Positions 1 to 6,646 of a DNA stretch of 6,949 nucleotides are shown piece by piece (the first letter of the stretch is position 1; the number at the start of each line of letters is the position of its first letter). Position numbers and translations under genes: made by a program. The notes beneath the pieces were generated by a model, which searched no databases, was not told the origin of the DNA, and worked only from the letters and a program-made list of their open reading frames with translations. This stretch comes from Krumholzibacterium sp965370495 (GTDB lineage: Bacteria > Krumholzibacteriota > Krumholzibacteriia > Krumholzibacteriales > Krumholzibacteriaceae), in assembly GCA_965370495.1 (NCBI GenBank), contig CBDUUV010000117.1:1-6949 (forward strand). The letters run 5' to 3'.

Positions 1-151
1 CGATGGGCATATCAACGGAATATCATTCGGAGGACTGGCCAATGTCTGTGACGGCAACCTGGTTGGAATATCATTCGGGGGACTCGCAAACATAGTCGAT
101 GGGCATATCAACGGAATATCATTCGGAGGACTGGCCAATGTCTGTGACGGC
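1..151 (+). repeat. 55-bp perfect direct repeat, 96 bp apart (1-55 and 97-151)
   Basis: Bases 1-55 and 97-151 are identical. The offset of 96 bp equals two 48-bp units. Identity stops at base 56 versus 152 (AAC versus GAT), and the first copy runs off the window edge, so the true repeat may be longer. Synonymous positions are also identical, unlike the comparison with the intervening unit, which points to recent two-unit duplication or gene conversion. Confidence 0.95.
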
Positions 152-964
152 GATTTTACCGGAATAGCCCTCGGCGGAATGGCAAATGTAACAGATTCCG
201 ACCTCGTGGGGATATCGGCCGGCGGGCTGGCAAACGTAACAGGGGCTAATTCAACCGGCATTACTGTCGGTGGCCTCGCAAATATCACCGGGGACGGAAT
301 GACAGGAATATCGATTGGGGGACTGGCCAATGTCTGCGGCGAGAGCCAGACAGGGATCAGTATCGCCGGACTCGCGAACGTTTCCGGAAGCACTATGGCC
401 GGATTTTCTATCGGCGGACTTGCAAATGTGGCCGCAGAAGGAATCAATGGCATATCGCTCAGTGGACTAATTACGGTTTCTGAAGAAGATATCAACGGAA
501 TTCACATATCCGGCGGTGCTGTAGTAACCGACTCGGATTTTTTCGGGGTAGCTATAGGTGGCATCGGCGGGCTATCGTCAAATAATAATGACAACGGGGA
601 AGATGACATCGATATCAAGATCGAACTCTTTGGCTTCAGAGCCAGCAATGCCGGCATCCTCATCATCCATGGAATCGACATAAGCATAGCTGACAAACTT
701 GTCGGGCTCGGCATAAGCGGCGTCGACATCAGGGCGGGAGAAATCGTCGGCGGCACTGTTTCCGGGATATTTACAAGAACTGAAAAGTTCAGCGGTTTTT
801 CAGCCAGTTGCGTCAACTGGTTCGAAGGGCCACAAACCGGACTTGCTATCGGACTGGTCAATTACACAGAAAAACTCCAGGGGATCCAGATAGGGTTGAT
901 CAATATCGCCGGAAATAACCCGAGCGGCTTTAAGATCCTGCCAGTGCTGAACGCGCACTTTTGA
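2..964 (+). CDS. Surface repeat protein, LA_2272-like, 5'-truncated by window edge
   Basis: The reading frame is open from the first bases of the window to TGA at 962-964, so about 320 residues of a longer protein are visible. The Met at 179 lies inside a repeat unit and is not the true start. The first part is a run of 16-residue units of the form GISxGGLANVxxxxxx, with Gly and Asn recurring at fixed positions, as expected of a beta-solenoid with an Asn ladder. A short acidic Asn/Asp-rich stretch (about 580-625) separates these from a C-terminal domain with a 14-15-residue period (GLAIGLVNYTEKLQ, GIQIGLINIAGNNPS), ending in GFKILPVLNAHF. That ending resembles, from memory, the LA_2272-type surface repeat proteins of Leptospira and other Gram-negative bacteria. 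A cell-surface or outer-membrane location is inferred, because any signal peptide is outside the window. Function is unknown. The coding call is secure; the family name is moderately sure. Confidence 0.85.
   Translation, partial: DGHINGISFGGLANVCDGNLVGISFGGLANIVDGHINGISFGGLANVCDGDFTGIALGGMANVTDSDLVGISAGGLANVTGANSTGITVGGLANITGDGMTGISIGGLANVCGESQTGISIAGLANVSGSTMAGFSIGGLANVAAEGINGISLSGLITVSEEDINGIHISGGAVVTDSDFFGVAIGGIGGLSSNNNDNGEDDIDIKIELFGFRASNAGILIIHGIDISIADKLVGLGISGVDIRAGEIVGGTVSGIFTRTEKFSGFSASCVNWFEGPQTGLAIGLVNYTEKLQGIQIGLINIAGNNPSGFKILPVLNAHF
17..592 (+). repeat. Twelve in-frame 48-bp tandem units encoding 16-residue repeats
   Basis: Counting from the GGA at 17, twelve consecutive 48-bp units each encode 16 residues beginning G-(I/F/V). 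The first nine keep the GGLAN or AGLAN core; units 10-12 (449-592) are degenerate (SGLITV, SGGAVV, GGIGGL). The window opens inside a further unit, so the array continues upstream. Because the unit is a multiple of three bases, gain or loss of units keeps the frame. The 5' units are most alike in DNA sequence and similarity decays towards the 3' end, which suggests recent amplification at the 5' side. Confidence 0.95.
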
Positions 965-981
965 CAAGACAACAGACGCAC

Positions 982-1038
982 TGATACAGACTGTAACAGT
1001 GATACAGGGCGCAACAGCCTGTTCCTTTCGCAAAGGAA
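982..1038. repeat. Cluster of short palindromes and a 7-bp hairpin downstream of the repeat-protein gene
   Basis: Three inverted repeats follow each other. ACTGT-A-ACAGT is at 990-1000, AACAG-C-CTGTT at 1013-1023, and TTCCTTT-CGC-AAAGGAA at 1022-1038. The octamer TGATACAG also occurs twice (982-989 and 1000-1007). The last hairpin is a perfect 7-bp stem with a 3-base loop, 58 bases after the stop codon. It could mark the 3' end of the upstream mRNA, but no T-run follows, so it is not a standard intrinsic terminator. The first two palindromes have ACAG/CTGT half-sites centred 23 bp apart and could be operator-like. No regulator can be named. Confidence 0.4.
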
Positions 1039-1088
1039 TCTTGCCTGCAAGCAGTATTGCCCGTACAGGCACTTTATCCCTTTTATCC

Positions 1089-1117
1089 TTGACATGCCGC
1101 GTGTTGGAGCGTTTTAT
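1089..1117 (+). promoter_or_regulatory. Probable sigma70-type promoter for the DUF4912-GH57 operon
   Basis: A perfect -35 box TTGACA (1089-1094) is followed after 17 bp by TTTTAT (1112-1117), which matches the TATAAT consensus at 4 of 6 positions. An AT-rich run extends to 1120, and TTATAT at 1114-1119 is an alternative with 19-bp spacing. It lies 125 bp after the upstream stop and would give a leader of about 140 bases before the ATG at 1264. The context supports a new transcription unit starting here, but the call rests on pattern alone. Confidence 0.5.
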
Positions 1118-1141
1118 ATTCAAGGCGTAAAGGTTTTTGAT

Positions 1142-1177
1142 ATGAACTGCTCGGAAACATATACTCTACGCGCCTGA
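1142..1177 (+). other. Possible 11-codon leader ORF in the operon's 5' leader
   Basis: ATG at 1142 opens a short frame, MNCSETYTLRA, ending at TGA 1175-1177. It is preceded by AAAGG (1129-1133) at a spacing of eight bases, which is a plausible ribosome binding site. It would lie in the leader RNA of the predicted promoter. It has no run of a single regulatory amino acid of the attenuator type, and an ORF this short occurs easily by chance. Recorded as a candidate only. Confidence 0.15.
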
Positions 1178-1224
1178 TTGGTGCCGGAATCCGCCTATAT
1201 CGCGGCCGAAGGCTGTACCTGATT

Positions 1225-1252
1225 CCCCTGCCGGAGATATGGCAGGAGGGGG
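1225..1252 (+). promoter_or_regulatory. Shine-Dalgarno of the DUF4912 gene inside a predicted hairpin
   Basis: A strong ribosome binding site, AGGAGG at 1244-1249 in a G-rich run to 1252, precedes the ATG at 1264 with a rather long gap of 14 bases. CCTGCC (1227-1232) pairs perfectly with GGCAGG (1241-1246) across an 8-base loop. With the A at 1247 bulged, CC at 1225-1226 can also pair with GG at 1248-1249. The hairpin would bury the whole AGGAGG, so translation of the operon's first gene may depend on opening this stem. The pairing is seen in the sequence; any regulation is inferred. Confidence 0.5.
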
Positions 1253-1263
1253 TGTGATCGTCG

Positions 1264-2466
1264 ATGACTCCTGAAGAGCTGAAAAAGTTGCCGAAAGCCG
1301 GGCTGATAGAGCTCGCAAGACAAAAGAAAATAGCCGTTACCACCAGAATGCTGAAGGCTGAACTGGTGAAAATCATACATAAAAACCTTTTCGGCAAGAA
1401 AGCCGCAAAAACAAAGGCCCGTGCAAAAACCGGGACAAAAGCAAAAGCGGGAGCACAGCCTTCGGCCAGGGCCCGGCCAGCCGCAAAAAAGAAACCCAAA
1501 ACCCGTGCCGCATCCAAAGCTTCTACCACCCCGAAAAAGAAACCCGCCGCACGGAAACCGCGGAGTAAAACGCCAGCCGCCAGAAATATCCCCGAGGATA
1601 CTCGTACGATAAGACAGAAAGCGGTTGCGGGCAAGTATCACCTTACTACAACACCCACACTCCTGCCCCCGGTCGATTCGATGGAAATCCCGTACAGTTA
1701 CAATGTCACGCGGATCGTTGCAATGGTCCGCGATCCCAACTGGATCTTCGCCTACTGGGAAGTGACAGGAGATACATATCACCAACTCGAAAAATCATTC
1801 GGAGACAAATGGTCAGGGTGCAGGATCATCCTCAGGGTCTTCGACAGGACAGCCGCCTCTTCGGACTGGTTTGATATCGAACCCGGATACCAGTCTTCGA
1901 GCTGGTATATACATGTCGCTTCAAACAGGCTGTACCAGGTGGCGATAGGAGTACTCGATCCTGAAGGAAAGTTCACCGAGATAGCTATTTCCAACCTTGC
2001 CGAGACACCCAACAACTCGACAAGCAATATCGTCGATGACAAATGGCTTGTGCCCGATACCATTTACGAAAAGATATTCATCGCGTCCGGAGGGTACGAG
2101 AAGCAGAATGGTTCCGCGGAACTCATCGGGTTGTTCGAAAAGCAGTTTATCGAACAAATGGGTTCGGAATCTGTATCGAGCTTCAGCAGCGCTGAACTTC
2201 AAAAATTCAGAAAACAGCGGGGATTCCGCCTCTGGGTTGAGACAGAACTTATCCTCTACGGCGCCACCGAACCTGACGCGCGCGTAACAGTACGGGGCAG
2301 TGAGATCAAGCTTCGCGGCGACGGGACTTTCTCTGTGCGTTTCGCCCTCCCGGATGGCACGATCGACATCCCTGTCACTGCCGAGTCCGGTGATAAAAGG
2401 GAAGAGAGAACGATCGAGGCCGCCGTGAACAAAAAATCGAAGCACAGAAACCCGGTGATAAAATGA
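1264..2466 (+). CDS. DUF4912 protein with SAP/Rho-N-like head, basic linker and Ig-like tail
   Basis: This 400-residue protein has four parts. Residues 1-42 form a small helical module (ELKKLPKAGLIELARQ...LKAELVKII) resembling SAP or Rho N-terminal domains, which usually bind nucleic acid. Residues 44-107 are a low-complexity linker with 17 Lys, 7 Arg and no acidic residue, rich in Ala and Pro like a histone H1 tail. Residues about 141-265 match DUF4912, with the typical VRDPNWIFAYWEV segment (W160, W165). Residues about 320-386 look like a bacterial Ig-like beta-sandwich (YGATEPDARVTVRG, then DGTFSVRFALPDGT). There is no signal peptide or membrane segment, so it is probably cytoplasmic. An in-frame TGA at 1255-1257 fixes ATG 1264 as the first likely start. 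DUF4912 genes are, from memory, often found beside GH57 branching enzymes, as here. The biochemical role is unknown; a glucan-binding or scaffolding role is inferred from the neighbours. Family call is fairly sure. Confidence 0.88.
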   Translation: MTPEELKKLPKAGLIELARQKKIAVTTRMLKAELVKIIHKNLFGKKAAKTKARAKTGTKAKAGAQPSARARPAAKKKPKTRAASKASTTPKKKPAARKPRSKTPAARNIPEDTRTIRQKAVAGKYHLTTTPTLLPPVDSMEIPYSYNVTRIVAMVRDPNWIFAYWEVTGDTYHQLEKSFGDKWSGCRIILRVFDRTAASSDWFDIEPGYQSSSWYIHVASNRLYQVAIGVLDPEGKFTEIAISNLAETPNNSTSNIVDDKWLVPDTIYEKIFIASGGYEKQNGSAELIGLFEKQFIEQMGSESVSSFSSAELQKFRKQRGFRLWVETELILYGATEPDARVTVRGSEIKLRGDGTFSVRFALPDGTIDIPVTAESGDKREERTIEAAVNKKSKHRNPVIK

Positions 2467-4052
2467 CGGACAAAGGAAAAGGGTACCTCGCGCTTGTCCT
2501 TCATGCCCATCTTCCCTACGTAAGACATCCCGAGCATGATGATTTCCTCGAGGAAAACTGGTTTTTTGAAGCGTTGACAGAGACCTATATCCCTCTTGTT
2601 GAGATCTTCGACAGACTGACCGGAGAAGGCATCAATTTCAGAATAACGATGTCACTGACACCATCACTTCTGTCGATGATGTCTGACCCGCTTCTTCAAT
2701 ACAGATATGTTCGTTATCTGAACAAACTGATTGATCTTGCTGGCAGGGAAATCGCTCGCACGAGGTGGACGCCCGAGTATCACGAACTCGCCCTGATGTA
2801 CCACAGGAGATTTTCGCGCGCCAGGCAGATATTCGTCGAGAGATACGACAGCCGCCTGATCGAAGCGTTCAAGCATCATCAGGATCTCGGCAATCTGGAA
2901 ATAATAACCTGCGGAGCAACCCACGGTTTTATGCCCCTGATCCACAATCGCAATGCCGCACGGGCCCAGATCCAGATCGCTGCCAATCACTACGAAAAAC
3001 TTTTGGGGCGCAGGCCCCGCGGAATCTGGCTGCCCGAATGCGGATATGCGCCGGGTGTAGATGAACTTCTCAAAGAAGCGGGAATAAAATACTTTTTCAC
3101 AGACACGCACGGTATACTTTTCGGCGCTCCCAGGCCAAAGTACGGCGTCTTCGCCCCTGTGTATTGCCCTTCGACAACAGTCGCCGCTTTCGGGCGCGAC
3201 AGGGAATCCTCCAAGCAGGTATGGAGCGCGAGAGAGGGCTACCCGGGGGACTTTGATTACAGGGATTTTTACCGCGACATAGGGTTCGACCTGGAATACG
3301 ATTATATCAAACCTTTCTTGCACCCGGACGGGAACAGGATACATCTCGGCATCAAGTATCACAGGATCACGGGGAACTCGGATCACAAGGAACCCTACCG
3401 GCCTTCAATAGCAAAAGAAAAAGCTGCCGAACACGCCGGCAATTTCATGTTCAACCGTGAGAAACAGGTCGAGCATCTCAACGGACTGCTCGGGATCAAG
3501 CCTCTTATTGTTTCTCCATACGACGCGGAGCTTTTCGGGCACTGGTGGTACGAGGGGCCGGAATGGATCGAATTCCTGCTGAGAAAACTGCATTTCGACC
3601 AGGATACGATTATTCCGATTACCCCCTCGGAGTATCTCGAGAAATACCCGAAACTTCAGGCAGTCCAGCCTTCCATGTCTTCGTGGGGACACAAGGGGTA
3701 CAACGAAGTCTGGCTCGAGGGAACCAACGACTGGATCTATCCCCACCTTCATATGATGGAAGACAGGATGGTCGAGCTCACGCAGCGCTTCCCTGACGCG
3801 GGCGGCCTGCTCAGGCGCGCGCTGAACCAGGCGGCAAGGGAATTGCTTCTTGCCCAGAGCAGCGACTGGGCTTTCATAATGAAGACTGGCACAATGGTCG
3901 AATACGCGCATAAAAGAACTAAAGACCATATAGGGCGGTTCGATAAACTCTATAATGATATTATCGCGTCGCAGATAAACAGCCATTGGCTCGAGGAAGT
4001 AGAAAGCAGGGACAACCTCTTTCCGGACCTTGATTATCAAGTTTATTCCTGA
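2463..4052 (+). CDS. GH57 1,4-alpha-glucan branching enzyme (DUF1957 type)
   Basis: The 529-residue protein cuts alpha-1,4-glucan chains and re-attaches the fragment by an alpha-1,6 bond (EC 2.4.1.18), building branched glycogen-like polymer in the cytoplasm. The conserved GH57 regions appear in order: HAHLPY at residues 14-19, GATHG at 151-155, WLPECGY with predicted nucleophile E192, SPYDAELFGHWW with predicted acid/base D354, and SSWGHKGYNEVW from 406. The C-terminal helical DUF1957 region carries QAARELLLAQSSDW at 456-469. Length agrees with the Thermus and Thermococcus branching enzymes (roughly 520-560 residues), so it is intact. It is a GH57 enzyme and not the unrelated GH13 GlgB, so I give no glgB symbol. 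Its ATG overlaps the upstream stop as ATGA (2463-2466). No strong ribosome binding site is visible, so translation is probably coupled to the DUF4912 gene. A 4-alpha-glucanotransferase of the same family is less likely given the motifs. Confidence 0.93.
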   Translation: MTDKGKGYLALVLHAHLPYVRHPEHDDFLEENWFFEALTETYIPLVEIFDRLTGEGINFRITMSLTPSLLSMMSDPLLQYRYVRYLNKLIDLAGREIARTRWTPEYHELALMYHRRFSRARQIFVERYDSRLIEAFKHHQDLGNLEIITCGATHGFMPLIHNRNAARAQIQIAANHYEKLLGRRPRGIWLPECGYAPGVDELLKEAGIKYFFTDTHGILFGAPRPKYGVFAPVYCPSTTVAAFGRDRESSKQVWSAREGYPGDFDYRDFYRDIGFDLEYDYIKPFLHPDGNRIHLGIKYHRITGNSDHKEPYRPSIAKEKAAEHAGNFMFNREKQVEHLNGLLGIKPLIVSPYDAELFGHWWYEGPEWIEFLLRKLHFDQDTIIPITPSEYLEKYPKLQAVQPSMSSWGHKGYNEVWLEGTNDWIYPHLHMMEDRMVELTQRFPDAGGLLRRALNQAARELLLAQSSDWAFIMKTGTMVEYAHKRTKDHIGRFDKLYNDIIASQINSHWLEEVESRDNLFPDLDYQVYS

Positions 4053-4066
4053 TACCTGGCGGCCCT

Positions 4067-6604
4067 ATGGACGATACCCGGCATAAACGCCATGTGATCA
4101 TACACGGGCACTTCTATCAACCGCCCCGTGAGAATCCATGGACCGAACGCATCGACGTGCAGAAAAGCGCCTCGCCGTATCATGACTGGAACGAGCGAAT
4201 CTGTCGCGAATGTTACTATCCCAACGCAACCTCCAGACGTCTCGACGGATTCGGGCGGGTCACAAAACTTGTAAATAATTACGAGCATATAAGTTTCAAT
4301 TTCGGGCCCACCCTTCTCTCGTGGATCGAAAAGAAATGCGCCTCTCTGTACAAACAGATAATAAACGCCGACCACGCGAGTTCCATACGTACAGGCGGGC
4401 ACGGGAACGCGATCGCACAGGTCTACAATCATATAATCATGCCGCTTGCCGGCAGACGGGACCAGGAGACCCAGATCAGGTGGGGAATATACGACTTCGA
4501 GAAACGTTTCGGCCGAAGGCCCGAGGGGATATGGCTGGCCGAAACCGCGATTAACGATTTGACTATAGAAATCCTGATCGATTTTGGTTTCCGTTTCGTG
4601 ATCCTCTCTCCTTTCCAGGCTGACAGGATACGTCCGGCAGACAGGAGCAGGCCCTGGAAAAGCGTGGCAAGCGGATCGATACCGACCGGCACCCCATACA
4701 GGTGCTACGGGGCGCGAAAGAAAGGCAAGCGCAGCAGAAAAAGATTCATAGATATCTTCTTCTACGACGCGCAGCTGTCGACTGATATCAGTTTCAACCA
4801 CCTGCTCTCCAACGGAGACAAGCTTGCCGAGGCTATCTCTTCGTCCTTCGAAAGATGCGGCGGGAACCTTGTTACGATAGCAACCGATGGCGAGATATAC
4901 GGCCATCACGAACCCTTCGGCGATATGGCTCTCGCCTACCTTATAGATGAAGCAGCCGAAAAACATGGCTTGGTACTTACGAACTTCGCGGCATACCTCT
5001 CCACCCACAAGCCACAACACGAAGTCCAGATCAAACTCGGAAATAACAACGAGGGGACCGCCTGGTCATGCTCGCATGGAGTGAAACGCTGGAAGGAAGA
5101 CTGCGGGTGCAATACGGGCAGCCTGGAGGGCTGGAACCAGAAATGGCGGAAACCTCTCAGGACTGGGCTCGACGGATTGCGAAACAGGCTTGCGGAGATC
5201 TTTGAAAACGAGTGCGGTGCGCTTCTGGCGGACCCCTGGGAAGCCCGTGACGATTATATCTCTCTTGTTGCCTTAAGGAACGTCGAAAATGCCGAGGAGT
5301 TCGTATTGGGTAACTCGCCGCGGGATTTGTCCCGGGAAGAGATATCCCGCGCCTGCAAGCTTCTTGAATCCCAGCGGCATGCTTTGCTGATGTTCACATC
5401 CTGCGGCTGGTTTTTCAGCGATATATCAGGCATAGAAACTGTACAGCTTCTTCGATACGCCGCGAGGGCGATAGAACTTGTCGGCGGAAAGCAGGCCGAA
5501 AAGCTTGAGGAAGCCTTCCTTCTCGATCTTGACAAAGCAGAAAGCAACATACCTGAATCAGGCACCGGCAGAGATCTCTATATCAATGCCAGAGCATCCT
5601 CCTCCGCCGAACCGTTATTCCTTGCCGGACAATACGCGCTCGCTTCCCACCTTTCGTGCGAGGAAGCTTCGCCCGAGATTTTTGGTTACGGCTTTGAAAA
5701 ATCCGATGTTTTCAGAGTCGATCTTGCGGAAGCAGACGTTATACTCGGGCGGTTGAAAATGATATCTCCCTTTACTCTTGAAAGGTATGATTACGAGTAT
5801 CTTCTCATCATCGGCGCCCCTGCCAGAGTTGCCTGCATGCTTAAGGAGTACGGCAACGATGGCGGTTTTGAAGGGATAAAGAAGCATTTTGCCTCAATCG
5901 CAAATGACACCGGATATTTCGATATCCTGGCGGCGGCGGCAGATTATTTCGGAGGTCATATCTTTTCGATGCGAGACCTTTTCACCGAAGACAGGGAAAA
6001 GATACTCGGAGTCCTCGCCGCGAAACAGATCTCTTCCGTCGCGAACCTTTTCAACGACATGTACATGGAAAGCAGGGAAATACTGAGACTTTTCAAAGAA
6101 ACATCCCTCGATCCGCCTGACAGCCTGATGGCGCCTTCGCGGAGCGTCCTGGCAGGAAGGCTCGCCGACGAAGTCAGCAAGTGGAAAAAAACACTCGATC
6201 CGGAAGGGCTCGAAGGGATTCAGGAAGTGATCACGGAATCAGAATACTACGGGATTCCTGTCGACAAAAGCGGCACTTCGAAAATATTTACAGATTTTTT
6301 CCTTGAAAAGCTGGTCTCTTTACGCGGCGGCCTGAACGCGATGATATCCGACCAGTTACACGATTTTGCCAGGTTCATCTGGAAAACAGAGATCGAACTC
6401 TACCAGCATGAAATCCAGAACGAACTCTTTGCCATCCTCCAGACCCGTGTTGACGAAACGATCCGGCGGCTTTCCAAAAATACCCCTTCAGACGACAAGA
6501 ACCTCCGGGATGTGATCAGTTTTCTCAGTCTCGCGCAGAAATTCAATTTCAATATTGGTTCATGGCAGGAACGTCTTCCTGATTCAGCCCGAAACGTAGT
6601 ATAA
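4067..6604 (+). CDS. GH57 glycoside hydrolase with C-terminal DUF3536, substrate unknown
   Basis: This 845-residue protein belongs to the alpha-amylase/alpha-mannosidase-like GH57 group (COG1449 type) with a DUF3536 region. The N-terminal barrel has HGHFYQPP (13-20), GIWLAET with predicted nucleophile E159, and ATDGEIYGHH with predicted acid/base D274. Both catalytic acids are therefore present. At 333-351 lies the family's cysteine-rich segment (WSCSHG...EDCGC), with C335, H337, C346 and C348 close together. DUF3536 shows QRHALLMFTSCGWFF (436-450) and SGIETVQ (454-460). The rest, to 845, is mostly helical and has no motif I recognise. There is no signal peptide, so it probably acts in the cytoplasm on an alpha-glucan, perhaps the product of the branching enzyme 14 bp upstream. 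A weak GGCGG (4058-4062) is the only ribosome-binding-like sequence, which fits coupled translation. Length is typical for the family. Exact reaction unknown; family call is strong. Confidence 0.9.
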   Translation: MDDTRHKRHVIIHGHFYQPPRENPWTERIDVQKSASPYHDWNERICRECYYPNATSRRLDGFGRVTKLVNNYEHISFNFGPTLLSWIEKKCASLYKQIINADHASSIRTGGHGNAIAQVYNHIIMPLAGRRDQETQIRWGIYDFEKRFGRRPEGIWLAETAINDLTIEILIDFGFRFVILSPFQADRIRPADRSRPWKSVASGSIPTGTPYRCYGARKKGKRSRKRFIDIFFYDAQLSTDISFNHLLSNGDKLAEAISSSFERCGGNLVTIATDGEIYGHHEPFGDMALAYLIDEAAEKHGLVLTNFAAYLSTHKPQHEVQIKLGNNNEGTAWSCSHGVKRWKEDCGCNTGSLEGWNQKWRKPLRTGLDGLRNRLAEIFENECGALLADPWEARDDYISLVALRNVENAEEFVLGNSPRDLSREEISRACKLLESQRHALLMFTSCGWFFSDISGIETVQLLRYAARAIELVGGKQAEKLEEAFLLDLDKAESNIPESGTGRDLYINARASSSAEPLFLAGQYALASHLSCEEASPEIFGYGFEKSDVFRVDLAEADVILGRLKMISPFTLERYDYEYLLIIGAPARVACMLKEYGNDGGFEGIKKHFASIANDTGYFDILAAAADYFGGHIFSMRDLFTEDREKILGVLAAKQISSVANLFNDMYMESREILRLFKETSLDPPDSLMAPSRSVLAGRLADEVSKWKKTLDPEGLEGIQEVITESEYYGIPVDKSGTSKIFTDFFLEKLVSLRGGLNAMISDQLHDFARFIWKTEIELYQHEIQNELFAILQTRVDETIRRLSKNTPSDDKNLRDVISFLSLAQKFNFNIGSWQERLPDSARNVV

Positions 6605-6630
6605 TTCTGTCGATTGAACTCTGACCGTAA

Positions 6631-6638
6631 AGGAAAGG
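6631..6638 (+). promoter_or_regulatory. Ribosome binding site of ligA
   Basis: AGGAAAGG lies eight bases before the ATG at 6647 and decides that start. The 42-bp gap (6605-6646) after the GH57-DUF3536 gene contains no hairpin with a T-run and no clear promoter, so read-through from the upstream operon is likely. Confidence 0.7.
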
Positions 6639-6646
6639 CCCGAGCC

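Noticed and set aside
1..592. CRISPR-like array
   Set aside because: The repeats are contiguous 48-bp coding units with no unique spacers, and they translate into one continuous repetitive protein.
179..964. ATG at 179 as the start of the repeat-protein gene
   Set aside because: The same frame encodes the identical repeat pattern back to base 2, and this Met occupies the Leu position of the GGLAN core (GGMAN). The real start is upstream of the window.
1022..1038. Perfect hairpin read as an intrinsic terminator
   Set aside because: The stem is AT-rich with only a few G-C pairs, and it is followed by TCTTGCC instead of a T-run.
1252..1257. GTG codons at 1252 and 1254 as starts of the DUF4912 gene
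   Set aside because: GTG at 1252 is followed at once by an in-frame TGA (1255-1257), and GTG at 1254 is in another frame. ATG at 1264 is the first workable start.
1083..1785. Two overlapping - strand frames (183 and 196 codons) opposite the start of the DUF4912 gene
   Set aside because: Both are shadows of the Lys/Ala/Pro-rich linker. Their Phe/Ala/Gly/Cys-rich composition is what AAA, AAG and GCC codons give when read in reverse.
4043..5020. 325-codon open frame on the - strand opposite the GH57-DUF3536 gene
   Set aside because: It lies antisense to the conserved catalytic part of a clearly recognised gene. Its translation shows no family motif, and its openness follows from the codon use of the sense strand.
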